This document shows positions 10,841-21,523 of a stretch of DNA of 64,000 bases, piece by piece. The translations under genes and the position numbers were made by a program. Positions within the stretch are counted from its first letter, which is position 1. Each line of letters opens with the position of its first letter. The DNA comes from Chromatiales bacterium (GTDB lineage: Bacteria; Pseudomonadota; Gammaproteobacteria; UBA6429; Thiohalophilaceae): assembly GCA_027032075.1 (NCBI GenBank), contig JALVOC010000188.1, forward strand, positions 21,237 through 85,236, in the 5' to 3' direction. The notes under the pieces were generated by a model. It worked only from the letters and a program-made list of their open reading frames with translations. It was not told the DNA's origin and did not search any database.

Positions 10841-11608
10841 TTAGCGCCGCGCTCTGGCCTCCATTTTCCTCAACAATGCGGCCTCTTTCGAATCGGGGAA
10901 CTTGCCCTTCAGCAGAACGGAGTAGCTGGCGACACGCTCGTGGTTACCACTGCGGCGCTCCAGCAGAATACCCAACCAGAGGCTGGCGGGATTCTGCCGC
11001 CCAAACTCCAGGTATTTGTAATAATATTTGCGCGCCGCCGCATAATCCTGATTGTCAAAATTGATCTGCGCCAGAGCCAGGTAGGATTTGGCCGCTCTGG
11101 GGTTGGCGCGTAGCGCCTTGTGCAGGTATTTGCCGGCTGTTTTGACATCGCCCTTTAATTTGGCACACAGGCCGATATTCTCGTAAACCTGCCACTTGGC
11201 CTTGTAGAGCGGATCATTCAGCACGGTCAGAAAGAGGACACGCGCCTCTTTGTATTTTTCCTGCTGGCACAGAAAGACTCCGTAATTGTTCTGCAACATG
11301 GAATCATTCGGTGTCAGTTCGAGCGCTTTTTTGAAATGTTTCTCGGATTCCTCCATCTTGCCCAGGCGGCGATAGAGTTCAGCGATGTAATGGTGTGCCT
11401 GGGCATTGTCCTCATTCTGCTCGATCGCCTTGCTAAGCTTGGTCATGGCGATAGTGTTGCGGCCCTGCTGCAAGTAGGCAAGGCCGAGATCCGCATTGTA
11501 TTTGGATGCCTCTTTCAGCTTTTCCTCATTGATATAAGGCTCGGAAGCACAGGCAGTAAACAAAAGGGAAACAATCATTACCAGCGGGAAAATACCGTTT
11601 TTCATCAT
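10841..11608 (-). CDS. pilW: Type IV pilus biogenesis/stability lipoprotein PilW
   Basis: A 255-residue protein with a lipoprotein signal (IVSLLFTACAS, Cys about residue 20) and about six TPR units (NADLGLAYLQQGRNTIAMTK, AHHYIAELYRRLGKMEESEK, NYGVFLCQQEKYKEAR, YLALAQINFDNQDYAAARKY). PilW/PilF is the pilotin that assembles the outer-membrane secretin of type IV pili. It starts three bases after the rlmN stop, so the genes are coupled. The downstream partners expected in this clade, rodZ and ispG, are replaced by a repeat-bearing gap. Confidence 0.9.
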   Translation of the reverse strand: MMKNGIFPLVMIVSLLFTACASEPYINEEKLKEASKYNADLGLAYLQQGRNTIAMTKLSKAIEQNEDNAQAHHYIAELYRRLGKMEESEKHFKKALELTPNDSMLQNNYGVFLCQQEKYKEARVLFLTVLNDPLYKAKWQVYENIGLCAKLKGDVKTAGKYLHKALRANPRAAKSYLALAQINFDNQDYAAARKYYYKYLEFGRQNPASLWLGILLERRSGNHERVASYSVLLKGKFPDSKEAALLRKMEARARR

Positions 11609-11611
11609 GCT

Positions 11612-12718
11612 CTACCCTGAAAAATTGACTTCTTTGGTTTGTTGCCGTAAACGCCGTTTGCTGCGATCCTCCACCTTGCCGGCCAACTGGCCGCAGGCGG
11701 CATCGATATCATCCCCCCGTGTCTTGCGCGTCACCGTGATCAGGCCGGCCTGCATCAGAATCTGGCGGAAACGATCGATGCTTTGCGCACTGGAACAGCG
11801 GTACGAGGACGAGGGAAAGGGATTGAAGGGGATAAGGTTGATCTTGCAGGGGATCCCCTGCAGCAGCCTGCCCAGTTGCCGGGCCTGCTGCAGGCTGTCA
11901 TTCACGCCAGCGAGCATCACGTATTCAAACGTTATTTTGCGTTTATGCTCACCCTCCACATAGCGTTTGCAGGCCTGCAATAATTCCTTGATGGGATATT
12001 TGCGATTCAACGGCACCAGCTGCTCACGCAACGCATCCACGGGTGCATGCAATGAAACCGCCAGGCTGACATCAGTGGCCTGTTTGAGGCGGTCTATCGC
12101 CGGGACCACCCCCGAAGTGCTGACAGTGACCCGCCGCTTGGAAAGACCATAGGCATGGTCATCGGTCATGATGTTCATCGCCCGCACCACATTGTTGAAA
12201 TTCAACAACGGCTCACCCATGCCCATCAACACCACGTTACTGATCACCCGGTCGTTGCGGGGCATACATTGCAAGGCCTTGTTCGCCACCCACAATTGAC
12301 CGATAATTTCCGCAGTGGAAAGATTGCGGTTAAACCCCTGCTGCGCGGTCGAGCAAAAACTGCATTCCAGGGCGCAACCCACCTGGGAGGAAACACAGAG
12401 CGTGCCACGATCCGTTTCCGGGATAAAAACCGTTTCGATGCTGTTGCCGCTGTCGATGCGCAGCAACCATTTGATCGTACCGTCGGCAGACTGCTGTTCG
12501 CTGACGATTTCCGGCACGCGGATTTCGGCCTCGCGCTCGAGCCTCGCACGCAATGACTTGCTGATATTGGTCATCGCATCGAAATCATCGACAGCAAACT
12601 GATAAATCCACTTCAGCATCTGCGAGGCGCGAAAAGGCTTCTCACCCATACCGGTGAAGAAAACCTCTAATTCTTGCCGGTCCAGATCCAGCAAATTGAC
12701 TTTAGTGTGCTCCGCCAA
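11612..12718 (-). CDS. rlmN: Dual-specificity 23S rRNA/tRNA adenine-C2 methyltransferase RlmN
   Basis: A 368-residue radical-SAM enzyme that methylates A2503 of 23S rRNA and A37 of some tRNAs. The 4Fe-4S motif [15 protein letters not shown] (CxxxCxxC) is clear. An N-terminal HhH-like domain ([28 protein letters not shown]), the [15 protein letters not shown] strand and the C-terminal catalytic Cys region ([19 protein letters not shown]) are present. The ndk gene often found just upstream is not here; the isc operon terminator is. Confidence 0.96.
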   Translation of the reverse strand: MAEHTKVNLLDLDRQELEVFFTGMGEKPFRASQMLKWIYQFAVDDFDAMTNISKSLRARLEREAEIRVPEIVSEQQSADGTIKWLLRIDSGNSIETVFIPETDRGTLCVSSQVGCALECSFCSTAQQGFNRNLSTAEIIGQLWVANKALQCMPRNDRVISNVVLMGMGEPLLNFNNVVRAMNIMTDDHAYGLSKRRVTVSTSGVVPAIDRLKQATDVSLAVSLHAPVDALREQLVPLNRKYPIKELLQACKRYVEGEHKRKITFEYVMLAGVNDSLQQARQLGRLLQGIPCKINLIPFNPFPSSSYRCSSAQSIDRFRQILMQAGLITVTRKTRGDDIDAACGQLAGKVEDRSKRRLRQQTKEVNFSG

Positions 12719-12848
12719 TGTCTTACCTTGATTTCATCGTCAGGGTGCAGATTTACCGCCCCATCCCGCGTGACAGTATCGTGGTTGAGAGAGATTCAGA
12801 GCCGCTGCAGCCACCGCTCTATCGATCACGAATCGCACCGAAAATAAC

Positions 12849-12878
12849 ACAAAACCCGCTCTATATCGCGGGTTTTGT
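12849..12878 (-). terminator. Rho-independent terminator of the isc operon
   Basis: ACAAAACCCGC (12849-12859) pairs perfectly with GCGGGTTTTGT (12868-12878). On the minus strand the stem ends in a T-rich tail. It lies 55 bases past the iscX stop. Confidence 0.85.
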
Positions 12879-12933
12879 CGTGGAATTTGCAAACCATTGG
12901 TGCTGCTCAGAGGCTTGAACCGTCGGAAGTGTT

Positions 12934-13134
12934 TCACTCCCGCTCTTCGATCCAGGCCATCTGAATCGCTTCGAGGATTTTTTCACCGGAATGCTTGGGA
13001 TCATCATCGAATTCCTGCAGTTCACACACCCAGTCATGCAGATCGGTAAAACGAATATATTTGGGATCGACCTCGGGATGCGCTTCATCCAGGGCAATGG
13101 CGATATCCAGTGTGTCGGTCCATTTCAATGACAT
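12934..13134 (-). CDS. iscX: Fe-S assembly adaptor IscX
   Basis: A 66-residue acidic protein, the usual length, with the family pattern MSLKWTDTLDIAIALDE, DPKYIRFTDLHDWV and ILEAIQMAWIEERE. IscX binds the cysteine desulfurase IscS and modulates Fe-S cluster assembly, possibly as an iron-dependent regulator. It is the last gene of the ISC operon, 14 bases after fdx, and is followed by a terminator. Confidence 0.93.
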   Translation of the reverse strand: MSLKWTDTLDIAIALDEAHPEVDPKYIRFTDLHDWVCELQEFDDDPKHSGEKILEAIQMAWIEERE

Positions 13135-13148
13135 GCCGCAATGTCCTT

Positions 13149-13487
13149 TCAGTTGTGTTCCGAAACCATGTTAATCGTATATTTGGGAATTTCAATCACC
13201 AGATCCGTCTCCCCTACTTCAGCTTGGCAACTCAGGCGTGAATCAGGCTCCAGCCCCCAGGCCTTGTCGAGCAAATCATCTTCCTCTTCGCTTGCCTCTG
13301 GCAACGATTCATAACCTTCACGGATATATACGTGGCAGGTGGTGCAGGCACAGGATTTTTCACAGGCATGTTCGATTTCAATGCCATTCGCCAGCGCCGC
13401 ATCGCAAACGGTGGTTCCCGGCTCGGCCTCAATCACCGCCCCCTCGGGACAGAGTTCTTCATGGGGTAAAAAAATCAGTTTGGTCAT
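13149..13487 (-). CDS. fdx: ISC-type 2Fe-2S ferredoxin
   Basis: A 112-residue adrenodoxin-type ferredoxin. The cluster ligands are Cys42, Cys48, Cys51 (ACEKSCACTTCHVY) and Cys87 (DSRLSCQA). It supplies electrons for Fe-S cluster assembly on IscU. It lies between hscA and iscX in the standard order, 26 bases after hscA. Confidence 0.96.
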   Translation of the reverse strand: MTKLIFLPHEELCPEGAVIEAEPGTTVCDAALANGIEIEHACEKSCACTTCHVYIREGYESLPEASEEEDDLLDKAWGLEPDSRLSCQAEVGETDLVIEIPKYTINMVSEHN

Positions 13488-13513
13488 CTTTTCTCTTCAG
13501 CCTGAATACGGCA

Positions 13514-15397
13514 TTATTTTTCCTCACCGGCGAATTCTTCCACCTTGTGACCGGCGAGCGCTTTCCTGATGCTGCTATCCATGCGCCGGGCAACAAAGTC
13601 ACTCGCGGTTTTATCCAGCTCTTCAATGGCAGCCTTGATCGCAAGATGATCCTTGCCATCACGTTTGACCTGTAAGCGGCTTGCGGCACGTTCGATTTGG
13701 GTGCGTTCCGCTTCGCTCAAGAGCGCGCGATCCTGCGCCAGCGCCACCGCCAGCGCCTCCAGCACACGATCCGCTTCTACCTGCTGTTCGAGCAGTTTGC
13801 GTGCCGCCACATCATCTTCGGCATGTTCGATGGAATCCCGCAGCATGGTTTCGATTTCAGAATCGGTCAGACCATAGGAGGGTTTTACCTCGATACCACT
13901 TTGCACGCCGGTGGTCTCTTCCCTGGCGGTTACCGACAACAAACCATCCGCATCAACCTGGAAACTGACCCTGATCCTTGCCGCCCCGGCGACCATGGCA
14001 GGAATGCCATGCAGGGTGAAACGCCCCAGGGAACGGCAGTCACTCACCAGTTCACGCTCACCCTGCAGCACATGAATCGTCATGGCGGTCTGCCCGTCTT
14101 TAAAGGTGGTGAAATCCTGCGCTCTGGCCACCGGTATGGTGGTGTTGCGCGGAATGATTTTTTCCACCAGGCCACCCATGGTCTCCAGTCCCAGCGACAG
14201 CGGAATCACGTCCAGCAGCAGCATCTCGTCGTCCGGTTTGTTTCCAGCGAGCACATCCGCCTGAATCGCCGCACCAATGGCCACCACGGTGTCGGGATTG
14301 ATATCGACCAGCGGCTCCTGCTTGAACGCTTCGCCCACCTTTTCGCGCACCCGGGGCACGCGGGTGGAACCGCCGACCATGACCACCGCCTGCACCTCAT
14401 CGGCACTGATGCCGGCATCGCGCAGGGCACGGCGGCAGGGCAACAACGTTTTCTGGATCAGCGGATCGATGAGCTGGTGCATACGCTCGCGATCGAGTTC
14501 GCCTTGCCAGACGGAACCGTCCTCCAATTCGATTTTCAGGGTGGTGCGTTCAGCCTCGGTCAAGGCCTCTTTTGCCGCACACGCCTCGTGCATCAGACGC
14601 CGCAACTGATGGTGATCGGCATCATCGTTGATGCCGGCCTGTTGCATGATCCAGGTGGCAATGGCCCGATCAAAATCATCGCCACCGAGCGCGCTGTCAC
14701 CCGCGGTGGCCAGCACTTCGAACACCCCCTTGTTGAGGCGCAGGATGGAGATGTCAAAGGTACCACCCCCCAGATCATAGACGGCGATGATCCCTTCGGC
14801 CGACTTGTCGAGGCCGTAGGCCACTGCCGCGGCCGTAGGCTCGTTCAACAAACGAAAGACGTTCAACCCGGCCAGTTTGGCAGCATCCTTGGTGGCCTGG
14901 CGTTGTGCATCGTCAAAATAGGCGGGAACGGTGATCACCACCCCGGCCAGTTCGCCCCCCAGACTTTTCTCGGCACGCTGTTTGAGTACCTTGAGGATCT
15001 CACTTGAGACCTCTACCGGGGTGACATCGCCCATGGCGGTATGAAAACGCGGCACGTTCGAATCGGTATCGGCAAATTCATAGGCGTGGCGGTTGGTGAG
15101 GTTCTTGATGTCCTGCAAACCCCGGCCCATATAACGTTTGACCGAACTGATGGTGTTGAGGGGATCCTCCGTTGCCGCGCGCCGCGCTTCTTCGCCGACG
15201 AGCGGTGGCTGATCCGCCTGATAACGCACCACCGAGGGTAAAAGATGGCGCTGCTGTTCATCGGGCAGGGTATCGGCTTTGCCGCTGCGCACCGTTGCCA
15301 CCAACGAGTTGGTGGTACCCAGATCGATCCCCACCGCCAGCCGGTGTTCATGCGGGCGGGTGGATTGCCCCGGTTCGCTGATCTGTAACAGTGCCAT
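13514..15397 (-). CDS. hscA: Hsp70-type chaperone HscA of the ISC system
   Basis: A 627-residue protein with the Hsp70 ATPase domain ([53 protein letters not shown]) and a substrate-binding domain that recognises the LPPVK loop of IscU. HscA with HscB drives transfer of clusters from IscU to targets. It is shorter than DnaK and lacks the EEVD-type tail, as expected for HscA. It sits between hscB and fdx. Confidence 0.97.
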   Translation of the reverse strand: MALLQISEPGQSTRPHEHRLAVGIDLGTTNSLVATVRSGKADTLPDEQQRHLLPSVVRYQADQPPLVGEEARRAATEDPLNTISSVKRYMGRGLQDIKNLTNRHAYEFADTDSNVPRFHTAMGDVTPVEVSSEILKVLKQRAEKSLGGELAGVVITVPAYFDDAQRQATKDAAKLAGLNVFRLLNEPTAAAVAYGLDKSAEGIIAVYDLGGGTFDISILRLNKGVFEVLATAGDSALGGDDFDRAIATWIMQQAGINDDADHHQLRRLMHEACAAKEALTEAERTTLKIELEDGSVWQGELDRERMHQLIDPLIQKTLLPCRRALRDAGISADEVQAVVMVGGSTRVPRVREKVGEAFKQEPLVDINPDTVVAIGAAIQADVLAGNKPDDEMLLLDVIPLSLGLETMGGLVEKIIPRNTTIPVARAQDFTTFKDGQTAMTIHVLQGERELVSDCRSLGRFTLHGIPAMVAGAARIRVSFQVDADGLLSVTAREETTGVQSGIEVKPSYGLTDSEIETMLRDSIEHAEDDVAARKLLEQQVEADRVLEALAVALAQDRALLSEAERTQIERAASRLQVKRDGKDHLAIKAAIEELDKTASDFVARRMDSSIRKALAGHKVEEFAGEEK

Positions 15398-15450
15398 CTT
15401 TATGTGTTTCGCTTTTGAATGGTGATGGTTAACAATAAACAGCTGCCAGC

Positions 15451-15993
15451 CTACAAGGCATCAACCAGTTGTTCCTCAATTTCCTCGGCCTGCTGCTGTA
15501 AACGTGAAAAAAACTGCATTTTCTGTACGACTTGTCTGGTTTCAAGGTGATCGACCTCATCCTTTGCTGCAAACCGTTTTTGCAGTTCGGCAATCAACCC
15601 GGCCTGACTTTCCCTGATCGACTGCATGATGCCGCTAAGCGCATCCAGAGGATCAGCCGCTGTTTGCACCTCGGCCAGGGCTTCGCGCAACTCGATCTGT
15701 TGCATTAAAAATTCCGCATCCTGGTGCGTCTCTTTTTCCGCATCGATATCAAAACCCTTGAGCTGCAACAGGTAACGCGCACGCTGTAACGGCGACTTCA
15801 ATGTCTGAAACGCTTCGTTGACCTGTGCCGCCCGCTGCACCGCCAGGCGGTGCTCCTGATCCGGGGCATTGGCATAACGATCCGGATGCAGGTTGCGTTG
15901 CAACTCCCGATAGCGTTCGCTCAACTGCTGCTGATCGATATCAAAGTCAACGGGAAATCCGAACAGTTCGAAATGGTTCTGCGTGAGTGTCAT
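15451..15993 (-). CDS. hscB: J-domain co-chaperone HscB
   Basis: A 180-residue protein with an N-terminal J domain containing the HPD motif ([15 protein letters not shown]) that stimulates HscA ATPase, and a C-terminal three-helix domain that binds IscU. The N-terminus [15 protein letters not shown] is typical. It sits between iscA and hscA. Confidence 0.96.
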   Translation of the reverse strand: MTLTQNHFELFGFPVDFDIDQQQLSERYRELQRNLHPDRYANAPDQEHRLAVQRAAQVNEAFQTLKSPLQRARYLLQLKGFDIDAEKETHQDAEFLMQQIELREALAEVQTAADPLDALSGIMQSIRESQAGLIAELQKRFAAKDEVDHLETRQVVQKMQFFSRLQQQAEEIEEQLVDAL

Positions 15994-16068
15994 GCTGCCG
16001 AATTCAGTTAGAGTGTATTGCGAGCAAGTCGCCGGATCGCCGGGTAAGGCGGCTTCGTTGTTTCCGGA

Positions 16069-16392
16069 TCAAACAGTAAAACTCTCGCCACAACCGCAGG
16101 TGTCTTTCACGTTCGGATTATTGAATTTAAATCCTTCATTCAACCCTTCCTTGGCGAAATCCAGCTCGGTACCATCCAGGTACAATAAACTTTTGGGATC
16201 GACGATAATCTTCACACCTTGTGATTCGAATACCTTGTCGTCCTCTTCAATCACATCGACAAATTCCAGCAGATAAGCCATGCCGGAACAACCGGTGGTT
16301 TTCACTCCAAGGCGCAAGCCCTCGCCTTTTCCCCGATTGGCAAGAAATTGTTTAACACGATCGGCCGCGGCTTCAGTTAACGTAATGGACAT
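16069..16392 (-). CDS. iscA: A-type Fe-S carrier IscA
   Basis: A 107-residue protein with the three invariant cysteines of A-type carriers at Cys35 ([10 protein letters not shown]), Cys99 and Cys101 ([11 protein letters not shown]). It transfers Fe-S clusters, particularly 4Fe-4S clusters, to apoproteins. It lies 37 bases after iscU in the standard operon order. Confidence 0.96.
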   Translation of the reverse strand: MSITLTEAAADRVKQFLANRGKGEGLRLGVKTTGCSGMAYLLEFVDVIEEDDKVFESQGVKIIVDPKSLLYLDGTELDFAKEGLNEGFKFNNPNVKDTCGCGESFTV

Positions 16393-16429
16393 GCTGTTAC
16401 CCTGTTTTTTTCAGACACCTGCGGGAAAA

Positions 16430-16813
16430 TTACTTGCCTTGCTTTTCCTTGTAGTTTTCAATCGCCGCCTTGATGGCGTCCTCAGCCAATACCGAACAAT
16501 GGATCTTCACCGGAGGCAACTCCAGTTCCTCGGCGATTTCACTGTTCTTGATTGCGGCTGCCTCATCCAGGGACTTGCCTTTCACCCATTCGGTCAGGAG
16601 GGAGCTGGAAGCGATTGCTGAACCGCAACCATAAGTTTTGAATTTGGCATCTTCGATAACACCGTCATCACTTACCTTGATCTGCAGACGCATGACATCA
16701 CCACATGCCGGTGCACCAACCATTCCCGTGCCGACGTTTGCCTCATCCTTGTCCATGGTGCCAACGTTACGCGGGTTTTCATAATGGTCGATCACTTTAT
16801 CACTGTATGCCAT
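16430..16813 (-). CDS. iscU: Fe-S cluster scaffold IscU
   Basis: A 127-residue scaffold. The ligands Cys37, Asp39, Cys63, His105 and Cys106 are all present, and the HscA-recognition loop LPPVK is at residues 99-103. Sulfur delivered by IscS and iron form a cluster here before HscBA-driven transfer. It lies 74 bases after iscS. Confidence 0.97.
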   Translation of the reverse strand: MAYSDKVIDHYENPRNVGTMDKDEANVGTGMVGAPACGDVMRLQIKVSDDGVIEDAKFKTYGCGSAIASSSLLTEWVKGKSLDEAAAIKNSEIAEELELPPVKIHCSVLAEDAIKAAIENYKEKQGK

Positions 16814-16887
16814 GATTCTTACCTCGCTAAAAAATAAAATATTTCGTTCGACTTCAAACCATCAACAAGCCAATCACAGAAACTCTA

Positions 16888-18102
16888 CTAATGGGCAGTC
16901 CACTCGATGGACTCAAGATCGACTCCATCTTTGTACATTTCCCACAAGGGTGAGAGTTCACGCAATTTGCCGATATTCTGGTGGATCTGTTCAATCGCAA
17001 AGTCAATCTCTTCCTCGGTGGTAAAACGACCAATGGTAAAGCGAATTGAACTGTGTGCAAGTTCGTCACTGCGGCCGAGCGCGCGCAACACATAGGACGG
17101 CTCCAGGCTGGCTGAGGTACAGGCAGAACCGGAAGAGACTGCCAGATCTTTCAGCGCCATCATCAGTGACTCCCCTTCCACAAAATTGAAACTGACATTC
17201 AGATTATGCGGGATCCGCTGTTCCAGGTCACCATTGATGTATATCTCTTCGATATCCTTCAGGCCGTCCAGCAGGCGATCGCGCAACATGCGGATACGCT
17301 CATTATCCGCCGCCATTTCTTCCCTGGCCAGATGGAAAGCTTCGCCCATGCCGACAATCTGGTGGGTCGCCAGGGTGCCGGAACGCATACCGCGTTCATG
17401 GCCACCGCCGTGCATCTGTGCTTCCAGACGCACCCGCGGCTTGCGGCGAACGAACAAGGCACCGATGCCTTTCGGGCCGTATACCTTGTGTGCAGAAAAA
17501 GACATCAGATCAACCTTGAGATCCTGCAGATCGATCGGCAGTTTGCCGGCACTCTGCGCGGCATCCACATGAAACAATATCTTGCGTTCACGGGTGATTT
17601 CGCCAATCGCCTTGATGTCCTGAATGACACCAATCTCGTTGTTTACGTGCATAATGGAAACCAGGATGGTGTCATCACGCATCGCCGCCTTGAGTTTTTC
17701 GAGATCGATAAGGCCGTTGGCTTCCGGCTCGAGGTAGGTCACCTCGAAACCTTCCCGTTCCAGGTGACGGCAGGTATCCAGTACGGCTTTGTGCTCGGTC
17801 TTGCAGGTGATGATGTGTTTGCCCTTCTTCTTGTAGAAGTGGGCGACACCCTTGATAGCCAGATTGTCTGACTCGGTGGCACCTGAGGTAAAAACGATTT
17901 CCTTGGGATCCGCATTGACGAGTTCGGCCACCTGCTTGCGGGCCTGTTCGACCAGTTTGTCTGCTTCCCAGCCGTATTGGTGAGAACGGGAAGCGGGGTT
18001 ACCGAAACTACCGTCCAGCGTCAGACAGTCACACATTTTTTTAGCCACCCGGGGATCCACGGGTGTGGTAGCGGAATAATCAAGATAGATGGGGGTCTTC
18101 AT
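16888..18102 (-). CDS. iscS: Cysteine desulfurase IscS
   Basis: 404 residues from the ATG at 18102 ([19 protein letters not shown]), the same length as in E. coli. An upstream in-frame codon at 18135 would add 11 non-conserved residues. It is a PLP enzyme that removes sulfur from cysteine as a persulfide. The PLP lysine lies in [14 protein letters not shown] and the sulfur-carrying Cys in [14 protein letters not shown]. In this organism it could hand sulfur both to IscU and to TusA-type carriers; the latter is inference. It follows iscR in the operon. Confidence 0.97.
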   Translation of the reverse strand: MKTPIYLDYSATTPVDPRVAKKMCDCLTLDGSFGNPASRSHQYGWEADKLVEQARKQVAELVNADPKEIVFTSGATESDNLAIKGVAHFYKKKGKHIITCKTEHKAVLDTCRHLEREGFEVTYLEPEANGLIDLEKLKAAMRDDTILVSIMHVNNEIGVIQDIKAIGEITRERKILFHVDAAQSAGKLPIDLQDLKVDLMSFSAHKVYGPKGIGALFVRRKPRVRLEAQMHGGGHERGMRSGTLATHQIVGMGEAFHLAREEMAADNERIRMLRDRLLDGLKDIEEIYINGDLEQRIPHNLNVSFNFVEGESLMMALKDLAVSSGSACTSASLEPSYVLRALGRSDELAHSSIRFTIGRFTTEEEIDFAIEQIHQNIGKLRELSPLWEMYKDGVDLESIEWTAH

Positions 18103-18222
18103 TCGTTCACCGTCAATTTCTGGGGACAGCCGCAATCCCTGCCCTGCACCCCGGAATTACCAGACTTAACATCGCAGGCATCCCGCCTGGTAACACCAGA
18201 CCTTACCCAAGCCGATTTTGAC

Positions 18223-18705
18223 TCAGGCGTTCTCTACGTTAGGCATCTGGATATCATCAACCTGCGTCTGGTCGCGCTCCTGGCGCGCGGCCACCTTCTG
18301 CACACCCTGGCGTTCCACCAACTGCCCAAGGCTGATCCCCATCAGGAATGAGTGGATCTGCCGGCTGAGCTCTGTCCATAACTCATGAGTCAGACACTGT
18401 TGCTCATCCTGGCAATTGGACAATCCGCCACAGCGGGTGGTTTCAACCTTCTCGTCCACAGCTGTGATGACATCCGCCACAGCGATCTCATCCGCCGGAC
18501 GGCTCAAACGGTAGCCTCCCCCCGGACCCCGGGTGCTGTCCACCAGCCCCTGCTTGCGGAGCTTGGAAAACAGCTGTTCCAGGTAGGAAAGGGAAATGCC
18601 CTGCCGCTGGGAAATATCCGCCAGAGTGATGGGACCTTCTGCGTAATGCAAAGCCAAATCAAGCATTGCGGTAACAGCGTAACGACCTTTTGTTGTCAGT
18701 CTCAT
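18223..18705 (-). CDS. iscR: Fe-S-responsive Rrf2-family regulator IscR
   Basis: 160 residues from the ATG at 18705 ([20 protein letters not shown]); an in-frame start at 18717 would add four. A winged-helix N-terminus is followed by the cluster ligands Cys92, Cys98, Cys104 and His107 ([17 protein letters not shown]), all conserved. IscR with 2Fe-2S represses its own isc operon. I looked for a classical type 1 IscR box in the 85 bases upstream and could not identify one with confidence. It directly precedes iscS. Confidence 0.96.
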   Translation of the reverse strand: MRLTTKGRYAVTAMLDLALHYAEGPITLADISQRQGISLSYLEQLFSKLRKQGLVDSTRGPGGGYRLSRPADEIAVADVITAVDEKVETTRCGGLSNCQDEQQCLTHELWTELSRQIHSFLMGISLGQLVERQGVQKVAARQERDQTQVDDIQMPNVENA

Positions 18706-18802
18706 TGCAATATCCAAGTAACATTAGTAAAATATGAAATACGAATACAGTAAAGATAACAAGACCAAGCATTTTAGTCAACTATTTTTTGTATTCGTAA
18801 CC

Positions 18803-19633
18803 TTATTTAACAGAATCCTCTTCTTCAGCCTCCTTCGTTCCGGTTTCTGCGGTGTTTTCACCCAGCTTGTCCGGATCCTGCGATGCCGAGATCTCACACA
18901 CCCCCAGGTCCGGCAATTTTACCACATCCAGCTCCATACCCAATGCTTTCAACGACTTACACATGTTCTGCATTTGCTGATCCATCGCATGGATATGGTC
19001 CAGCATGCAATCGATGGCATTGGCGACCGGATCCGGCATGTCCTGGGTGGTACCGTAGGCATCAAAGCCGATCTTTTCAGCAAACGCCTTGCGCCGCGCA
19101 TGTTTCTCCCCCTCTTCTGCCCGCTTGGCCACAATCCGCCCCGGGATGCCGACGACGGTGGCGCCCGCCGGGACTTTTTTCACCACGACGGCATTCGAGC
19201 CGATGCGCACGCCGTCACCAAGGGTGATGGGTCCCAGAACCTTGGCGCCGGCCCCGACAACGACATCATTACCCAGCGTGGGATGACGCTTGCCCTTCTG
19301 CCAGGAGGTCCCGCCAAGGGTCACACCGTGATACAGGGTGCAATCGTCCCCGATTTCCGCCGTCTCACCGATCACCACGCCCATGCCGTGATCGATAAAA
19401 AACCGCCGTCCAATTGTCGCCGCAGGGTGGATCTCGATGCCTGTCAACCACCGGCCAAAATGGGACAGGAATCTGGCCAGCCACTTCAAGCCCCACTTCC
19501 ACAGTCTGTGATTGAGGCGGTGCAGCATCAGTGCGTGCAGTCCCGGATAGGCGGTCAACACTTCAAAACTGTTGCGCGCAGCCGGATCACGCTCAAATAC
19601 ACACTGGATGTCTTCTTTAATTCGGGCAAACAT
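18803..19633 (-). CDS. cysE: Serine O-acetyltransferase with acidic C-terminal tail
   Basis: A 276-residue hexapeptide-repeat enzyme that makes O-acetylserine, the cysteine precursor. The helical N-terminal part ([20 protein letters not shown]) and left-handed beta-helix ([59 protein letters not shown]) are typical of the short EpsC/CysE class. The C-terminal 35-40 residues are acidic and low-complexity ([20 protein letters not shown]), which I do not recall as common. It lies just upstream of iscR, linking cysteine supply to Fe-S assembly, an arrangement common in gammaproteobacteria. Confidence 0.93.
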   Translation of the reverse strand: MFARIKEDIQCVFERDPAARNSFEVLTAYPGLHALMLHRLNHRLWKWGLKWLARFLSHFGRWLTGIEIHPAATIGRRFFIDHGMGVVIGETAEIGDDCTLYHGVTLGGTSWQKGKRHPTLGNDVVVGAGAKVLGPITLGDGVRIGSNAVVVKKVPAGATVVGIPGRIVAKRAEEGEKHARRKAFAEKIGFDAYGTTQDMPDPVANAIDCMLDHIHAMDQQMQNMCKSLKALGMELDVVKLPDLGVCEISASQDPDKLGENTAETGTKEAEEEDSVK

Positions 19634-19691
19634 GGCCTTGTCTTTACATCAGAGGGGCGCTAATTAGATTCCGCTTGAGCATCACTGTCAA

Positions 19692-20441
19692 CTAATCCCG
19701 GGTTTTTTTCTTTCCGCCATTTTGCGCGGCCGTGAGGATACCACGAAGAATATTGACCTCCATTTGATCCAGGCCAGTCCGATTGAACATTCTCCGTAGC
19801 CGCCGCATCAGCTGGCGCGGATTTTGGGGGTCGAGGAAGCCCAGAGCTGTCAGCGTTTCCTCAAAATGGGCGTACAGGCCGTCCAGTTCACCGGCCGTGG
19901 CCAGGGGGTGTTCAGGCTGTTGAGCGAGCTGCGGTGAATCGCCCTGCGCCAGCACCGCCATGCGCAGCTCATACACCAGAACCTGGGTGGCCGCAGCCAG
20001 ATTCAGGGAAGTATATTCCGGGTTTGAGGGAATATGCACCAGGTAGTGGCAGTGCTCCAGCTCGGCGTTGCTCAGCCCCGATCTCTCCCGCCCCATCACC
20101 AGGGCCACCTTGCCACTGGCCGCCACACTGAGCATGCGCGCCGCACAGGCCCTGGGGTCCAGCACCGGCCAGGGGATGGTGCGCAAGCGTGCACTGGCGC
20201 CGACCACCAGGGCGCAATCCGCGATGGCAGCCTCCAGCGTATCGACCACTGTCGCCGCAGCGAGTAAATCATCTGCGCCGGATGCCCTCGCAGTTGCCTC
20301 CGCCGCGGGAAACTCGTGTGGTTCCACCAGGTAGAGGCTGGATACCCCCATATTTTTCATCGCCCGCGCCACCGCACCGATATTGCCGGGGTGGCTGGTA
20401 TTGATCAGCACCACCCGGACCTGTGAAAGCAACTCGTTCAT
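19692..20441 (-). CDS. trmJ: tRNA (cytidine/uridine-2'-O)-methyltransferase TrmJ
   Basis: A 249-residue SPOUT methyltransferase that modifies position 32 of certain tRNAs. The family motifs VRVVLINTSHPGNIGAVARA, ALVMGRERSGLSNAELEHCH and HIPSNPEYTSLNLAAATQVL are all present. It is upstream of cysE in the same direction and divergent from suhB. Confidence 0.95.
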   Translation of the reverse strand: MNELLSQVRVVLINTSHPGNIGAVARAMKNMGVSSLYLVEPHEFPAAEATARASGADDLLAAATVVDTLEAAIADCALVVGASARLRTIPWPVLDPRACAARMLSVAASGKVALVMGRERSGLSNAELEHCHYLVHIPSNPEYTSLNLAAATQVLVYELRMAVLAQGDSPQLAQQPEHPLATAGELDGLYAHFEETLTALGFLDPQNPRQLMRRLRRMFNRTGLDQMEVNILRGILTAAQNGGKKKTRD

Positions 20442-20600
20442 GCAAACAGCCTGATCAAAATATTCATTGTAACGCAGAATCAGTCTCCGCCGCTGCTCAC
20501 GATACTTGCTGACGCCACCATGCTCTGCTGCTAGAATAGCGTTCGTTTATGGCGAGTCCGCCACAGGTTCTTTCAACAACCGGATCTCAAGGAATACCCC

Positions 20601-21404
20601 GTGCACCCGATGCTGAATATCGCGGTCCGTGCTGCGCGTAGTGCAGGCAATATTATTGCGCGTTACGCTGACCAGGTGGATACGCTGACGATTACCAACA
20701 AGGCACCCAATGACTTTGTCAGTAGTGTGGACAAGCATGCCGAGCAGGCAATCATCAATACGATTCTAAAGGCGTATCCCGATCACGCGATTCTGGCGGA
20801 AGAAAGCGGCCAGCACGAGGGAAATGAGTATGAGTGGATCATCGACCCCCTGGATGGCACCACCAATTTTCTCTACGGTTTTCCCCAGTTTGCGGTTTCC
20901 ATCGCGCTGAGGCACAAGGGGCGCCTGGATCAGGCGGTTGTCTATGATCCGCTTCGTGATGAATTGTTCACCGCCAGCCGCGGCGGCGGCGCCCAGCTCA
21001 ACGGCCGGCGCCTGCGGGTCACCAACCGCAAAGGACTCCACGGCGCCTTGCTCGGTACCGGCATCCCCTTTCGCGACTCACAGATGAAGTGGATGGATGC
21101 CTATTTCGAGATGATGAAAGCCCTGATCCCGGGCAGCGCCGGCATCCGCCGGGCGGGTTCGGCCGCACTGGATCTGGCTTACGTGGCAGCCGGCAGGCTG
21201 GACGGATTCTGGGAACTGGACCTGCACGTGTGGGATATCGCTGCCGGGGTCCTGCTCATCGAAGAGGCTGGCGGCCTCGTCAGCGGCCTGCAAGGCAAGC
21301 CGGATCACCTGGAAACGGGGCACGTGATCGCCGCCAATCCGCGGGTGTTCAAAGCCATGCTGCAGACCATCCAGCCCCACATTCCCGCCGATCTGAAACG
21401 CTGA
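20601..21404 (+). CDS. suhB: Inositol-1-monophosphatase family protein SuhB
   Basis: A 267-residue protein starting with GTG. The beginning MHPMLNIAVRAARSAGNIIA matches E. coli SuhB residue for residue at the start, which decides the GTG over the ATG nine bases later. The metal-binding motifs EESGQHEGNEYEWIIDPLDG and DLHVWDIAAGVLLIEEAGG are intact. SuhB hydrolyses inositol monophosphate and in E. coli is also part of rRNA antitermination complexes with NusA, NusB, NusE and NusG. A candidate -10 (TAGAAT, 20532-20537) lies upstream, but no well-spaced -35 is visible. Confidence 0.94.
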   Translation: MHPMLNIAVRAARSAGNIIARYADQVDTLTITNKAPNDFVSSVDKHAEQAIINTILKAYPDHAILAEESGQHEGNEYEWIIDPLDGTTNFLYGFPQFAVSIALRHKGRLDQAVVYDPLRDELFTASRGGGAQLNGRRLRVTNRKGLHGALLGTGIPFRDSQMKWMDAYFEMMKALIPGSAGIRRAGSAALDLAYVAAGRLDGFWELDLHVWDIAAGVLLIEEAGGLVSGLQGKPDHLETGHVIAANPRVFKAMLQTIQPHIPADLKR

Positions 21405-21523
21405 TATCACGAAAACCTGCCGGCAAAACGGCAAAAAGTTGCCTCCCTGCCCTACAAAATGGTGCAGGCTGTCCGCTATGGGTCACAGAAGCCCTGTTTA
21501 TGACAAACCCGTAGTTAGGTGTG

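Noticed and set aside
13697..15007. A 436-codon open frame on the plus strand opposite hscA
   Set aside because: Antisense shadow of hscA. The His- and Gln-rich translation is typical of reversed GC-rich coding DNA.
18706..18802. Type 1 IscR operator upstream of iscR
   Set aside because: The region is AT-rich, but no sequence matches the expected palindrome well enough to call.
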